From positions 62,001-126,000 of the forward strand of contig JAFGOY010000005.1 of NCBI GenBank assembly GCA_016926255.1: DNA of 64,000 bases. Direction: 5' to 3'. This stretch comes from Anaerolineae bacterium (lineage in GTDB: Bacteria; Chloroflexota; Anaerolineae; Aggregatilineales; UBA3940). Below, in pieces: positions 52,137 to 60,377 of this stretch. Positions within the stretch are counted from its first letter, which is position 1. The number at the start of each line of letters is the position of its first letter. The notes beneath the pieces were generated by a model. That model ran no database searches. It was given only the letters and a program-made list of their open reading frames with translations, and had not been told where the DNA came from. The position numbers and the translations under genes are program-made.

Positions 52137-52946
52137 TTATAGGCTCATCCCCGCAAATCGTTCCGGCACAATCACCTCGGCCTGCGGCAGAATCGCCCTG
52201 ACCCGCTCCGCCCAGACCACCATATCCAGCCGCTGGGTGAACTGCACCCCGCGCGGCGGGCGGTGCATTGGGCGGACGGGCTTACCCAGCGGCCTGAACA
52301 TATCGTCCCAGTGATTGGGCAGCACCAGCCCGGGCGCGGCAGGTTCGAGCACCCGCGCCAGTTGATCCACGTTTGCATCCGCTCCGATCAGCACCACGTC
52401 GGCCTCGACTGCCGGTTCGTTGTCGATCCCACTGACCACCAGCACGCGGCAGTTCTCCGCCGCGACCCGGAACGAGAACTCCTGCCGGATGCGGTAATCG
52501 AGCGCCCTCAGCGGCGGTGACAGGTGGCTTTTCAGCGGCCCCTCGCAGGGAATCCGCCCCAGGATCGTGCGGTGTACCGATGCATACACATCGACCTCGA
52601 AATCACCCAACGTGATCCGGTCGCCGGGGCTGATCACCTGCCGTTTATCTCCGGCCACACCCAGTGCCGCCAGAAGGTCGTTGGCCTGCACCGATGCATA
52701 AACTACCGCCCCACCGCTTTCGACAATTGCCGGGACATCCATTATGTGATCGTAGTGCGGATGGGTCACCAGTATCCATTCCGCGGAGGGCGCAAACCTG
52801 TCGATCACCGCCCGATCCGGCACCGCCTGCCCCAATAACATCTTCATCATCGACAGGCGCGTAAAATACGGATCGACCAGCAGACTGCCCGCCACCGTTT
52901 GGAAATGCCAGCCTGCCACGCCCAGATAGGTCAGATTCACGATCAT
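52137..52946 (-). CDS. MBL-fold metal-dependent hydrolase
   Basis: The metallo-beta-lactamase motif H-x-H-x-D-H is present in ILVTHPHYDHIMD (about 65), with further ligands probably in GIDNEPAV and LPNHWDDM. The fold resembles the UlaG-like/beta-lactamase superfamily group 2 proteins of about 270 residues. There is no signal peptide. Substrate is unknown. It is divergent from dedA and convergent with the LysE gene, so it should be single-gene. Confidence 0.82.
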   Translation of the reverse strand: MIVNLTYLGVAGWHFQTVAGSLLVDPYFTRLSMMKMLLGQAVPDRAVIDRFAPSAEWILVTHPHYDHIMDVPAIVESGGAVVYASVQANDLLAALGVAGDKRQVISPGDRITLGDFEVDVYASVHRTILGRIPCEGPLKSHLSPPLRALDYRIRQEFSFRVAAENCRVLVVSGIDNEPAVEADVVLIGADANVDQLARVLEPAAPGLVLPNHWDDMFRPLGKPVRPMHRPPRGVQFTQRLDMVVWAERVRAILPQAEVIVPERFAGMSL

Positions 52947-52992
52947 CCTCCAGTTCTCCCCCGGTTAAGCCTACCGCTGCAGCCACATTCTG

Positions 52993-53029
52993 TCGACCCT
53001 TTGCTGCCTGTTCGACCCTTTGCTATACT
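52993..53029 (+). promoter_or_regulatory. dedA promoter with overlapping direct repeat
   Basis: TTGCTG (53001-53006), 17 bp, TATACT (53024-53029). The 13-bp sequence TCGACCCTTTGCT occurs twice (52993-53005 and 53012-53024), overlapping the -35 and reaching the -10, so a regulator bound there could block or aid polymerase. Confidence 0.55.
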
Positions 53030-53088
53030 CTCTCCCGTGACGGGGCCTATCGACCCCGCCGGTTTACTTTTTAAAGGAGATTACGCTT

Positions 53089-53763
53089 ATGCCACACGCC
53101 TGGGAACAAGCGATTATCGAGTTTCTAACGAACCTTTTCCATATGATGGATTGGGCCGGTGTCGTTGTCATCATGACCCTTGAGAGCGCCAATATCCCCA
53201 TCCCATCCGAGGTTACCATGCCCCTTTCCGGCTGGCTGCTGGTCGAGGATCGCGGCGGATCGATGCTTCAGGCCGCACTGCTTGGCGGCCTCTGGGGTGG
53301 AGTAGGCTGTCTTTTGGGCAGCGTGGCGAGCTACGCGCTCGGCTACTATGGTGGACGCCCGCTCGTCGAAAAATACGGCAAATACATCATGGTTCACCCG
53401 GACGACATCGACCGGGCCGATAAGTGGTTCAACCGCTGGGGCGACTGGACCGCTTTCCTCTCCCGCCTGCTGCCCATCGTCCGAACCTTTATCTCGCTCC
53501 CGGCGGGCATCTTCAAGGTCCGCTTCTGGAGTTTCAGCCTCCTGACTTTCGTCGGATCAGCCCTCTGGTGTGGGGCGCTGGCCGTCGGCGGCTGGTATTT
53601 TGGCTCCCGCTGGGAAGAACTCCGCGCCATCATGCGCCCCTTCGATATCCCCATCGCGATCATCCTCGTCGGCGGCGGCCTGTACTACATTTACCGCCAC
53701 GTGACTCACGGGTTGCGAAAACACAAATCTGAAGCAGCCGAAGAAGTTCCCCCCACCGAATAG
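53089..53763 (+). CDS. DedA-family membrane protein
   Basis: The 224-residue protein shows DedA/SNARE-associated (VTT) family features: an early ESANIPIPSE motif with conserved Glu, the amphipathic LSRLLPIVRTFISLPAG with the conserved Arg, and four or five membrane segments. DedA proteins act as lipid scramblases or flippases (undecaprenyl phosphate or phosphatidylethanolamine) in the inner membrane. AAAGGAGA precedes the ATG, and a terminator follows the stop. Confidence 0.92.
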   Translation: MPHAWEQAIIEFLTNLFHMMDWAGVVVIMTLESANIPIPSEVTMPLSGWLLVEDRGGSMLQAALLGGLWGGVGCLLGSVASYALGYYGGRPLVEKYGKYIMVHPDDIDRADKWFNRWGDWTAFLSRLLPIVRTFISLPAGIFKVRFWSFSLLTFVGSALWCGALAVGGWYFGSRWEELRAIMRPFDIPIAIILVGGGLYYIYRHVTHGLRKHKSEAAEEVPPTE

Positions 53764-53773
53764 TCATCACCGA

Positions 53774-53795
53774 GAAGCGCCCAAACGGGCGTTTC
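53774..53795 (+). terminator. Rho-independent terminator of dedA
   Basis: GAAGCGCCC-AAAC-GGGCGTTTC hairpin (one G-T pair) followed by TTTTCTTTT, 10 bp past the dedA stop. Confidence 0.8.
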
Positions 53796-53834
53796 TTTTC
53801 TTTTCCCGCTATCATCAATAGATGTGAGGGAACG

Positions 53835-54473
53835 ATGACGATCAGAAAACGGCTCTTCGCCTGGATGTATCACAACCTGCTCAGCGACCGGGGCAGCCCG
53901 GACATGAGCGACCCGTTGACCCGTGATGTCCGCGCCCCGCTGCTGGCCCAGGCTGCGGGCCGCGTCCTCGAAATCGGCGCGGGCGACGGCGCAAATCTTC
54001 CCCTCTACCCGCCCGGTGTTCGCCTGACATCCCTTGAACCCAATCCGCACCTGCACCTGCACCTTGACCGCATCTGTGCCGAGCAGCACGTGATCTGCGA
54101 CGCCATCGTCGAAGCGCCTGGCGAAGCCATCCCCTACCCCGACGGCTATTTCGATACCGTCGTCTCGATCCACGTCCTCTGCTCGGTCGCCGATCAAACG
54201 CAGGTGCTCACCGAGATCAGGCGCGTGCTCCGCCCCGGCGGGCTGTTCCTCTTTCTCGAACACGTCACCGCACCCCCGAACACCCCAACCCATCACATGC
54301 AGCGGCTCGTCAACCCGCTCTGGAAAACAGTCGGCGATGGCTGCCACCTCACCCGCGATACCGGCGCAGCGATCCGGGCCGCGGGCTTCGAGATTGTCGA
54401 GATCAATACGTTCGAAACCGCCACCTTCCCCGCGATTGTCAGCCCTCATATCACCGGTTCGGCTCGTCCTTAA
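53835..54473 (+). CDS. Class I SAM-dependent methyltransferase
   Basis: The 212-residue protein has SAM motif I VLEIGAGDGANLPLY, motif II at YFDTVVSIHVLCSV and motif III in LRPGGLFLFLEHV, as in the Methyltransf_11 group, which includes UbiE-like and phospholipid methyltransferases. The closest general type appears to be the METTL7-like/phospholipid type of about 210 residues. There is no membrane helix apart from a slightly hydrophobic N-terminus. It has no operon partner: dedA ends 71 bp upstream with a terminator. Substrate is unknown. Confidence 0.85.
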   Translation: MTIRKRLFAWMYHNLLSDRGSPDMSDPLTRDVRAPLLAQAAGRVLEIGAGDGANLPLYPPGVRLTSLEPNPHLHLHLDRICAEQHVICDAIVEAPGEAIPYPDGYFDTVVSIHVLCSVADQTQVLTEIRRVLRPGGLFLFLEHVTAPPNTPTHHMQRLVNPLWKTVGDGCHLTRDTGAAIRAAGFEIVEINTFETATFPAIVSPHITGSARP

Positions 54474-54479
54474 CAGAAA

Positions 54480-54509
54480 GATATCAATATCTACAAAGAT
54501 ATTGATATC
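54480..54509. repeat. Perfect 12-bp inverted repeat
   Basis: GATATCAATATC, loop TACAAA, GATATTGATATC, starting 6 bp after the methyltransferase stop. It is too AT-rich for a strong terminator and lacks a T-run; it could be an operator for the SpoIIAA-like gene 57 bp downstream. Confidence 0.5.
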
Positions 54510-54566
54510 ACCGGTTCTAAAAACATAAAATGAGTTCTAGCGAAAGCACCATACAGAAGTAAGGAA

Positions 54567-54941
54567 ATGCCTGTAACCAACCGATGGGGAAACCCCGAAA
54601 AAACGATCATCTGCCAATGCTTCGAGGGAGCCTGGGAAATTGACGAGTTGATAAACAGCTTCGCCGAAGTCTCTGCCATGCTGGACACCGTATCGTATCC
54701 GGTCGATGTCATCGCTGACCTGTCGGCAGGCAAAGCGCCGACGGGTTTTCTCGCTCGCTTTCCTGATATCAGGGATGCCTCTTTTTCGGAACATCCGAAT
54801 ACCAAGCGGTTTTTCCTGGTAGCCAACTCCAGGTTTCTCGAGATGATGGCGAAATTATTCGCCCATTTCAACAAACTCATCAGCGGACGCCTTTTCGTCG
54901 TTGGCACTCTCGATGAAGCCTACGAAATGATCGCTGATTGA
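54567..54941 (+). CDS. SpoIIAA-like (STAS-related) small protein, copy 1
   Basis: A 124-residue protein whose beta-alpha pattern (KTIICQCFEGAWEIDELIN, then VDVIADLSAGKAP, RFFLVANSRFLEMMAK, GRLFVVGTLDEAYEMI) resembles the SpoIIAA-like fold (STAS/CRAL-TRIO related). The assignment is from memory and moderate. No catalytic residue is evident. It is a close paralogue of the protein encoded 129 bp downstream, and both share the pattern NPEKTII...SAGKAP...HPNT. No strong Shine-Dalgarno sequence precedes this copy (AGTAAGGA at 10 nt). Confidence 0.7.
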   Translation: MPVTNRWGNPEKTIICQCFEGAWEIDELINSFAEVSAMLDTVSYPVDVIADLSAGKAPTGFLARFPDIRDASFSEHPNTKRFFLVANSRFLEMMAKLFAHFNKLISGRLFVVGTLDEAYEMIAD

Positions 54942-55070
54942 CTGTACTTGCGCATTCAAATCCAAGGAGTATTGCCTCTCTACAAATTTCTCACACTACC
55001 CGCACACCTGACAGAATATTCCACTACGTAAATCCTAATCAGTTATTGTTCAGCAGGAGGAATAACTACA

Positions 55071-55445
55071 ATGTCCATCACCAGTCGATGGGAAAACCCC
55101 GAAAAAACGATCATCTATCAAAAGTTCGAAGGAAACTGGGAAATTGACGATCTGATAAACGGCTTCGACGAAATCTATGCCATGCTGGATTCCGTATCGC
55201 ATCCGGTCAATGTCATCACTGACATGTCGGCAGGCAAAGCGCCGATGAGTTTTCTTTCTCGCTTTCCTGATATTAATGAGGCTTCCTATGCGAACCATCC
55301 GAATACCGACCGTTTCTTCGTGGTGGGCACCACCAGGTTCGTCGAGATGATGGCGAATTCATTCACCAAATTCGGAGGGCTTGCCGGTCGCCTTTTCATC
55401 GTTGATACCATTGACGAAGCCTACGACATGATCGAGAGTGGATAA
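55071..55445 (+). CDS. SpoIIAA-like (STAS-related) small protein, copy 2
   Basis: Same length (124 aa) and same layout as copy 1, roughly 60 per cent identical by eye: WENPEKTIIYQKFEGNWEID, then MSAGKAP, HPNTDRFFVVG and FIVDTIDEAYDMIE. It has a better ribosome-binding site (AGGAGGAAT) than copy 1. The pair arose by tandem duplication. Differences cluster at the central loop and C-terminal helix, which may give different partners. The stop lies 28 bp before the terminator shared with the bactofilin gene. Confidence 0.7.
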   Translation: MSITSRWENPEKTIIYQKFEGNWEIDDLINGFDEIYAMLDSVSHPVNVITDMSAGKAPMSFLSRFPDINEASYANHPNTDRFFVVGTTRFVEMMANSFTKFGGLAGRLFIVDTIDEAYDMIESG

Positions 55446-55473
55446 TACAATCATCATCACAATAGAGAAGAAA

Positions 55474-55507
55474 CACAAACGGCGCATCGTTGAATGCCCC
55501 GTTTGTG
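55474..55507 (-). terminator. Terminator between the SpoIIAA-like genes and bactofilin
   Basis: A 14-bp stem (55474-55487 with 55494-55507, one mismatch) with loop CGTTGA. On the minus strand it is followed by TTTCTTCTCT, so it mainly serves the bactofilin gene. Confidence 0.7.
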
Positions 55508-55525
55508 CTGATTATCTATACAGGT

Positions 55526-55960
55526 TTATTCGTCTTCGGTATCAGGGATAAAACGTTCGTCGGCAGGCCCGCCCAGTCCGGCGATCGCCGCCTTCAGATC
55601 GAATGTTTCCAGCAGCGTAACCGTGCCCTCGATGAAAGCCTCGTCCTCGGTGATCAGCTTCTCGGATTGCAGGTTACCCAGGACTCGCCCGGTGTCGGTG
55701 ATCGATATCGTCGTCGCCGAGAGATTCCCTCTGACCAGTCCGGCAACGGTCACCGCCTCGCAGTAAAGATCGCCGTCGAGCGTCGCGTTCTGCCCGATCT
55801 CCACCTGCCCGCGCGCGATGATCGTTCCGGTGAAGATATCCTCCAGCCGGACATCCCCCTGGCTTTTGAGCGTCCCGGTGAACTCGGTATTGGGGCCGAG
55901 AATGGTCAGCGACGAGTCTTGCGACGGCCATAGGCCCGCTCTGCGCGGTCGATTCTCCAC
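55526..55960 (-). CDS. Bactofilin (polymer-forming cytoskeletal protein)
   Basis: The 144-residue protein has the bactofilin (DUF583) right-handed beta-helix pattern of hydrophobic-Gly repeats: LTILGPNTEFTGTLKSQGDV, GTIIARGQVEIGQNATLDG, LVRGNLSATTISITDTG. Bactofilins polymerise without nucleotide and act in cell shape, envelope or chromosome placement. The N-terminus is short and charged, the C-terminus acidic. The start is GTG, with GGAGG 10 nt upstream, which is a little far. It is monocistronic and ends at its own terminator. Confidence 0.9.
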   Translation of the reverse strand: MENRPRRAGLWPSQDSSLTILGPNTEFTGTLKSQGDVRLEDIFTGTIIARGQVEIGQNATLDGDLYCEAVTVAGLVRGNLSATTISITDTGRVLGNLQSEKLITEDEAFIEGTVTLLETFDLKAAIAGLGGPADERFIPDTEDE

Positions 55961-56070
55961 GATACGATTTCCTCCATACGGCAGTGAGTCAGGGTGATCA
56001 GACGCAGAGTCACTATACCCTGCCTCTCCGAGACCGTCAATCGCGGATATCGGCGATTATCCCCCAATGC

Positions 56071-56098
56071 AAAAAGCGGCTCTCATCTTGAGAACCGC
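56071..56098 (-). terminator. Rho-independent terminator of hsp20
   Basis: On the minus strand a 10-bp stem (56098-56089 with 56085-56076, one wobble) with a 3-nt loop precedes TTTTT (56075-56071). It starts 26 bp past the stop. Confidence 0.85.
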
Positions 56099-56124
56099 CT
56101 TGCGATTTAGAGTTTTACATCCGC

Positions 56125-56550
56125 TTACTTCGCGGCGCTCACCTTGATGACCTTGGGCCGGATTTCTTCGGCTTTCGGCAGAACCAGGGTGAGTTCGCCG
56201 TTCTCGAACGACGCTTCGATCTCGTCCACGTCAATCGGGACGTTCAGTTTCAGCGTGCGCTTGAATGCGCCGTGGAACCGCTCGGAGAACAGGTAATCAA
56301 CACCTTCCAGCCGACCGGGCATCTCGCCGCTGATCGTCAGTGTGTCGCCCTCGACGGTAATCTCGACCGCATCCGGGTCGACGCCGGGGATAGCTGCCTT
56401 CAGCACGATCTCGTTCTCGGTGCTGTAGGTGTCGAGCGGCAGCCGTGCCACCCGTGATCCACCGTTGTCCCAATCTTCTTCAAACATGCGGTTCATCGCC
56501 CGCTGTAAATCCATCCAGTCCGAACGTGGTGCTACTCTCATCAAAGCCAT
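56125..56550 (-). CDS. Hsp20/alpha-crystallin small heat-shock protein
   Basis: An ATP-independent chaperone that holds unfolding proteins. The alpha-crystallin domain covers residues 35-135, with DTYSTENEIVLKAAIPGV at its start, the beta-strand block VEITVEGDTLTISGE and the conserved FENGELTLVLPK (A-x-x-x-x-G-V/E-L motif). The N-terminal arm (MALMRVAPRSDWMDLQRAMN) is typical of class A proteins. Start at 56550 is preferred to the ATG five codons earlier because GGAGG lies 8 nt before it and overlaps that upstream ATG. No CIRCE or HrcA site was found upstream. Confidence 0.93.
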   Translation of the reverse strand: MALMRVAPRSDWMDLQRAMNRMFEEDWDNGGSRVARLPLDTYSTENEIVLKAAIPGVDPDAVEITVEGDTLTISGEMPGRLEGVDYLFSERFHGAFKRTLKLNVPIDVDEIEASFENGELTLVLPKAEEIRPKVIKVSAAK

Positions 56551-56697
56551 CTTATTTGCCTCCATTGTTTACAAAGATACCGGTAAAGGTTGTGTTTTTT
56601 CACTACAACTGGAGTATAGAGGGCAAGTATATAAAATCGCTTAGAACAGCATCAGAGTTTTGATAGAGGTCTGTTAGATGTGCATTAGAGAAGCGGC

Positions 56698-57342
56698 TCA
56701 TCGACCGTTGAGCACTGCCCGCAGCCGCATCTCGAACTCGCTGAGGATGATCGCTGTCGCCCCCCACAGCGGCAACCCATTGACGCGGTAGAAGGGGATA
56801 TCCCGGCCAACGCCCTGGAAATCCCAGCGCTCCTCGACCTTGATTGCATCGTCGAGCAGATCGGCCAGCGGCATTTCGAGTATCTCCGCAACTTCTGTTG
56901 GTTCTCCCCGGAAATCAGGCCGGAGAGGGGTATAGGCGACAAAGGGATGGATCACAAAACCGCTGACGACCACGTGGAGCGGAGTCAGCGATCCCAGCAT
57001 TTGGATATCATCCTCACAGGTCGAGAGTTCTTCACACGTTTCGCGCAGCGCCGTATCGGCCAGTGACCTGTCCTGGGGTTCGAATGCACCACCCGGCAGC
57101 GAAATCTGTCCCCGGTGCGTGGCGACCGTCTCCGTGCGGCGCGTCAGGACGAAGGTCAGCCGACCATCAACCGGATAGAGCAGGATCAGAACGCCCGCAC
57201 TGCGCCCACCGTTGACGTCACCGTCCAGGTCGTGCAGCGTGTGATGTGGCCTGGGGGCCATCCGCAGCCAGGCGTCAAGGTGATCGAAGCCGGGGAAGGT
57301 CAAGGCTCGGTGAATATCGTCGAGAGTTGGATCAGCGATCAT
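56698..57342 (-). CDS. NUDIX hydrolase, CoA pyrophosphatase (NudL-like)
   Basis: The product has the NUDIX box GGAFEPQDRSLADTALRETCEEL, here quoted in part as GGAFEPQDRSLADTAL with the catalytic REx2EE following, and the preceding UPF0035-type signature (VLTRRTETVATHRGQISLPG) that marks CoA-specific members. These hydrolyse coenzyme A and acyl-CoA to phosphopantetheine and 3',5'-ADP. Its length of 214 residues is normal. It is monocistronic, with no clear terminator. Specificity from this motif is a family expectation. Confidence 0.88.
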   Translation of the reverse strand: MIADPTLDDIHRALTFPGFDHLDAWLRMAPRPHHTLHDLDGDVNGGRSAGVLILLYPVDGRLTFVLTRRTETVATHRGQISLPGGAFEPQDRSLADTALRETCEELSTCEDDIQMLGSLTPLHVVVSGFVIHPFVAYTPLRPDFRGEPTEVAEILEMPLADLLDDAIKVEERWDFQGVGRDIPFYRVNGLPLWGATAIILSEFEMRLRAVLNGR

Positions 57343-57464
57343 TGTTTTACCTGATTACGACATCGTACTCGGTCATTTTCGGTCTGATTGTAGCCGAGAG
57401 TACTACGCGCGATCAACGAGATACCTTCCACAGTCGAACCCGGATACTATCAATGGTGCAGGCG

Positions 57465-57473
57465 TGCTATAAT
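57465..57473 (+). promoter_or_regulatory. Extended -10 promoter of the YtxH gene
   Basis: TGCTATAAT (TGN-TATAAT), 60 bp upstream of the YtxH-like ATG. The -35 is weak, as expected with an extended -10. The same TGCTATA[AG]T form precedes the FHA kinase gene. Confidence 0.55.
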
Positions 57474-57533
57474 ATGATCAGATGAATGGTTTATAAAAAA
57501 CCATCCGGCTGTAGCTACAGGGAAGGGACAAAA

Positions 57534-57758
57534 ATGCGAAAATTCTTCGGTTTCCTGGCAGGTATACTGAGCGGTGCGCTGATCGGCGCGATTTTCGCGC
57601 TGTTGTTCGCACCGATGTCCGGCGAAAAACTGCGGAGCGAGACCCAACTGCGGCTCGACAAGGTCGTCGCCGATGTCAAGACGGCGGTCACCGAGGAACG
57701 CCAGCGTCTCGAAGCAGAACTCGAAGCCCTCAAAAAGGGCGAGATCGAGATCGCCTGA
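57534..57758 (+). CDS. YtxH domain protein
   Basis: A 74-residue protein with one N-terminal membrane segment of the YtxH type (FFGFLAGILSGALIGAIFAL) followed by the family-typical LFAPMSGEKLR and a charged amphipathic helix. YtxH proteins are small membrane-anchored proteins linked to envelope or general stress; their function is not established. GGAAGGG sits 6 nt before the ATG, and an upstream in-frame ATG lacks one. Confidence 0.85.
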   Translation: MRKFFGFLAGILSGALIGAIFALLFAPMSGEKLRSETQLRLDKVVADVKTAVTEERQRLEAELEALKKGEIEIA

Positions 57759-57782
57759 TCGGATTGGCTTTCCGGTACATCG

Positions 57783-57810
57783 AAAATGAGAAGAGTGATC
57801 TTCTCATTTT
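57783..57810 (+). terminator. AT-rich terminator-like hairpin
   Basis: Perfect 12-bp stem AAAATGAGAAGA/TCTTCTCATTTT with a GTGA loop, the T-run being part of the stem. It is 24 bp after the YtxH stop. Confidence 0.6.
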
Positions 57811-57843
57811 GCTTGTATCCATTCTGACGCTATCCTGTATCCC

Positions 57844-58875
57844 ATGACGAGAACCCACCGATCTTCACAACTCGACCTTCCCGAAGTCGCGCGAGTACTG
57901 CTGCATATTCTGGCTTCACTACTCGTGCTCGCGGCGTTGCTGGAAAGTTTAGTGCGTATCCCGTTTATTGAAAAAAGGCTGCCCGCGCCGGGAATTGGCA
58001 GCCCGCACTTGATGTTCGAATACAAACTCAACCAGATGGATCAACTCATTGAGGATGGCGCCGGTTTTAACTGCATCATCGTCGGCAGTTCGATTGCCTA
58101 CCGGGGAATCCACCCCGGCGCTCTGGCGGAAAGCATTCAATCAGAACCGGGAGCCGATCCACTCCGCTGTTACAATTTCGGACTCTCTCAGGTGACCGCT
58201 TCCGAGGTGGGGGTGATCACCCCTGTACTGGTCAAGCGCTACGACCTTGACTGGGTGATCTATGCAACAAGCATTCGTGACTATACTGACAAAGCTGGCG
58301 ATCAGGCCAAACTCGCTCTCCTTAATACACCCTGGATGATCGCTGCCCAGGGTCAGCCGTCGCTCGCCGGGTGGTTGAGCCATCACAGCCGGTTGTATCA
58401 GACCTACCTGTCGTTCAGTCAATGGTTTCGTGAAGACTTATGGAACGAACACCAGCGGATCGCCGAAACTCCCTTTATCGACGGCTATGAGCCTTTCCCG
58501 GCTGCCGAAGGTGCGGGTCTCCCTTCCCCGGATGATTTCCCGGTCTGGTTATCCATTCAATTTGAAGATTACGAAGTATCCGAGAACGATCTGCAAGGAT
58601 TGGATCAACTGCTGGCGCTTGACCACAACGGAATACATGTGGTCGTTGTTGAAATGCCGCTGCCCGCTACCTATCACACGATGTATACCCCCGCTGATTA
58701 CGATGATTTTCTGACCGCCGTCAGGGACCATACTGGCGCGGCGGGCGTTCCATTGATCGAAGCACCTGCTGACCTGATCCCCACTGACGGTTGGGCAGAT
58801 TATCACCACCTGAATGAAAAAGGCGCGGCGATTTTCAGCACTTGGTTAGGCCATGAACTGGCCCAGGGTAGTTGA
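57844..58875 (+). CDS. SGNH/DltD-like membrane-anchored protein, partner of the MBOAT gene
   Basis: One N-terminal membrane helix (about 18-40) is followed by an extracytoplasmic domain with an SGNH/DltD-type layout: the possible nucleophile Ser in CIIVGSSIAYRG, the middle FGLSQVTASE, and a C-terminal Asp-x2-His in WADYHHLNEKGA. Proteins of this type are found next to MBOAT acyltransferases and help pass an acyl group to an extracellular glycan or teichoic acid, as DltD or AlgJ/AlgX. The 343-residue length fits. The MBOAT gene starts 4 bp after its stop. The acceptor is unknown. Confidence 0.78.
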   Translation: MTRTHRSSQLDLPEVARVLLHILASLLVLAALLESLVRIPFIEKRLPAPGIGSPHLMFEYKLNQMDQLIEDGAGFNCIIVGSSIAYRGIHPGALAESIQSEPGADPLRCYNFGLSQVTASEVGVITPVLVKRYDLDWVIYATSIRDYTDKAGDQAKLALLNTPWMIAAQGQPSLAGWLSHHSRLYQTYLSFSQWFREDLWNEHQRIAETPFIDGYEPFPAAEGAGLPSPDDFPVWLSIQFEDYEVSENDLQGLDQLLALDHNGIHVVVVEMPLPATYHTMYTPADYDDFLTAVRDHTGAAGVPLIEAPADLIPTDGWADYHHLNEKGAAIFSTWLGHELAQGS

Positions 58876-58879
58876 CATT

Positions 58880-60298
58880 ATGCAGATCATCTCCCTCGAA
58901 TTCGTTGGCTTTGCTATCGCCGCCCTGATCATCTACTATCTGCTGCCGCGCCGCCTGCGCCGGGTCTGGCTGCTGATTGCTTCGTACATTTTTTATGCAC
59001 TGTGGTCAAAGCGTCTGGCAGTGGCCCTTTTACTGATCACCACCATCAATTATGGGTTGGCCCGCTATATTCAGAACCGCGCCTTGAAACGGCGTTTATG
59101 GATGTGGCTGGGGATTGTCTTCAATATCGCGGTACTGGTTTACTTCAAATACGCCTTTGTGATCGTCCCGCTGGTCAATTCGTATCTGGCTCAGGCCGGT
59201 ATGCCCGTCGGCGCAGGAATAATCCTCCCCGCGATTGGCATTTCCTACATCAGCATCCAGCTCATCGGTTATCTGGTCGATACTACCCTCGACCGGATGC
59301 CCGCCGCCGCCAACTGGTTCGATTTTGCTTTGTACGTCGCCTATTTCCCCAAGCTGATCGCCGGGCCAGTTGAGCCTGCACGCATCTTCCTGCCAGAGCT
59401 GGCGGATACCCAACCGCTGAACAACCAGCGCCTGGGGGAAAACCTGAGCCTGATCCTGTTTGGGCTGGTTCGCAAACTGCTCTTTGCCGATATGCTTTTT
59501 CTGTTGATCCCCGATCAGCTTTTCACTACTCCCGCCGATTTCACTGGCCCGGAACTGATATTCGGGTTGATCGCCTACAGTTTTGCGCTCTACAACGATT
59601 TCGCCGGGTATACCGGCATCGTGCGCGGGGTGAGCGGATTGTTCGGCATACCGCTGTCGAAAAATTTCTCACAGCCTTACTTATCGCGCAATTTCGTGGA
59701 GTTCTGGAACCGCTGGCATATTTCACTCTCTCACTGGCTGCGGGACTATATCTTCTTCCCGTTGACTCGCACCCTGCTCAAACGCATCCCCAACCGGCGC
59801 AATCTCATCAACCTGATCGTGCCACCTATTGCCACGATGCTGGTCAGTGCCATGTGGCACGGGATCGTACCGGGGATCATGCTCTGGGGCCTGCTTCACG
59901 GAATCTTTCAGGTGGTACAACGCCTGCCAATCCTGTGGCGCGCCCGGATCGTAGCCCCTGCACAGCAGCCCACCTGGAAACAGGCCGTAACCATTGTTCT
60001 GACCTTCACCCTCGCGATACTGGCCTGGGTGCCCTTCCGAACAGCTCTCCCGGTTACGTTCCAGTTCTACGGGGGAATGTTCAGCGGCTGGTCGGAAGTG
60101 TATTTCCCGGCGCGTCTGCTGGTGATCATCATTCCAGCGGTGGGCCTCGATCTGTGGCAGAATCGTAAAGAGGAATTCTTGCTGAACAGCCTGCCGCGTC
60201 TCGCCCAGGCGGCGATCATCGCCCTGCTGCTGATCCTGCTGTTTTTTACAGTCAATACGAATTTTGACACCCCGATGTTCGTCTACCAGGGATTCTAA
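58880..60298 (+). CDS. MBOAT-family O-acyltransferase (AlgI/DltB-like)
   Basis: A 472-residue polytopic membrane enzyme with about 11 helices. The MBOAT signatures are present: RNFVEFWNRWHISLSHWLRD, quoted here as FWNRWHISLSHWLRDY with the first His, and the catalytic His in SAMWHGIVPGIMLWGLLHG. These enzymes move acyl groups from the cytoplasm to an extracytoplasmic acceptor. The ATG at 58880 is used; the frame also offers an ATG at 58853 inside the upstream gene. A strong bidirectional terminator follows. Confidence 0.9.
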   Translation: MQIISLEFVGFAIAALIIYYLLPRRLRRVWLLIASYIFYALWSKRLAVALLLITTINYGLARYIQNRALKRRLWMWLGIVFNIAVLVYFKYAFVIVPLVNSYLAQAGMPVGAGIILPAIGISYISIQLIGYLVDTTLDRMPAAANWFDFALYVAYFPKLIAGPVEPARIFLPELADTQPLNNQRLGENLSLILFGLVRKLLFADMLFLLIPDQLFTTPADFTGPELIFGLIAYSFALYNDFAGYTGIVRGVSGLFGIPLSKNFSQPYLSRNFVEFWNRWHISLSHWLRDYIFFPLTRTLLKRIPNRRNLINLIVPPIATMLVSAMWHGIVPGIMLWGLLHGIFQVVQRLPILWRARIVAPAQQPTWKQAVTIVLTFTLAILAWVPFRTALPVTFQFYGGMFSGWSEVYFPARLLVIIIPAVGLDLWQNRKEEFLLNSLPRLAQAAIIALLLILLFFTVNTNFDTPMFVYQGF

Positions 60299-60318
60299 TC
60301 GGGTTCACTCGACAAAAA

Positions 60319-60361
60319 ACGGGCCGTGCATCGCTCGACACACGGCCCGTTTTGTTTTTTT
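60319..60361. terminator. Bidirectional rho-independent terminator
   Basis: ACGGGCCGTG (60319-60328) pairs with CACGGCCCGT (60341-60350); TTTGTTTTTTT follows on the plus strand and an A-run (60314-60319) precedes, giving a T-run on the minus strand. It ends the acyltransferase pair and the convergent peptidase gene. Confidence 0.88.
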
Positions 60362-60377
60362 ATTGCTGCAGTTGTGT

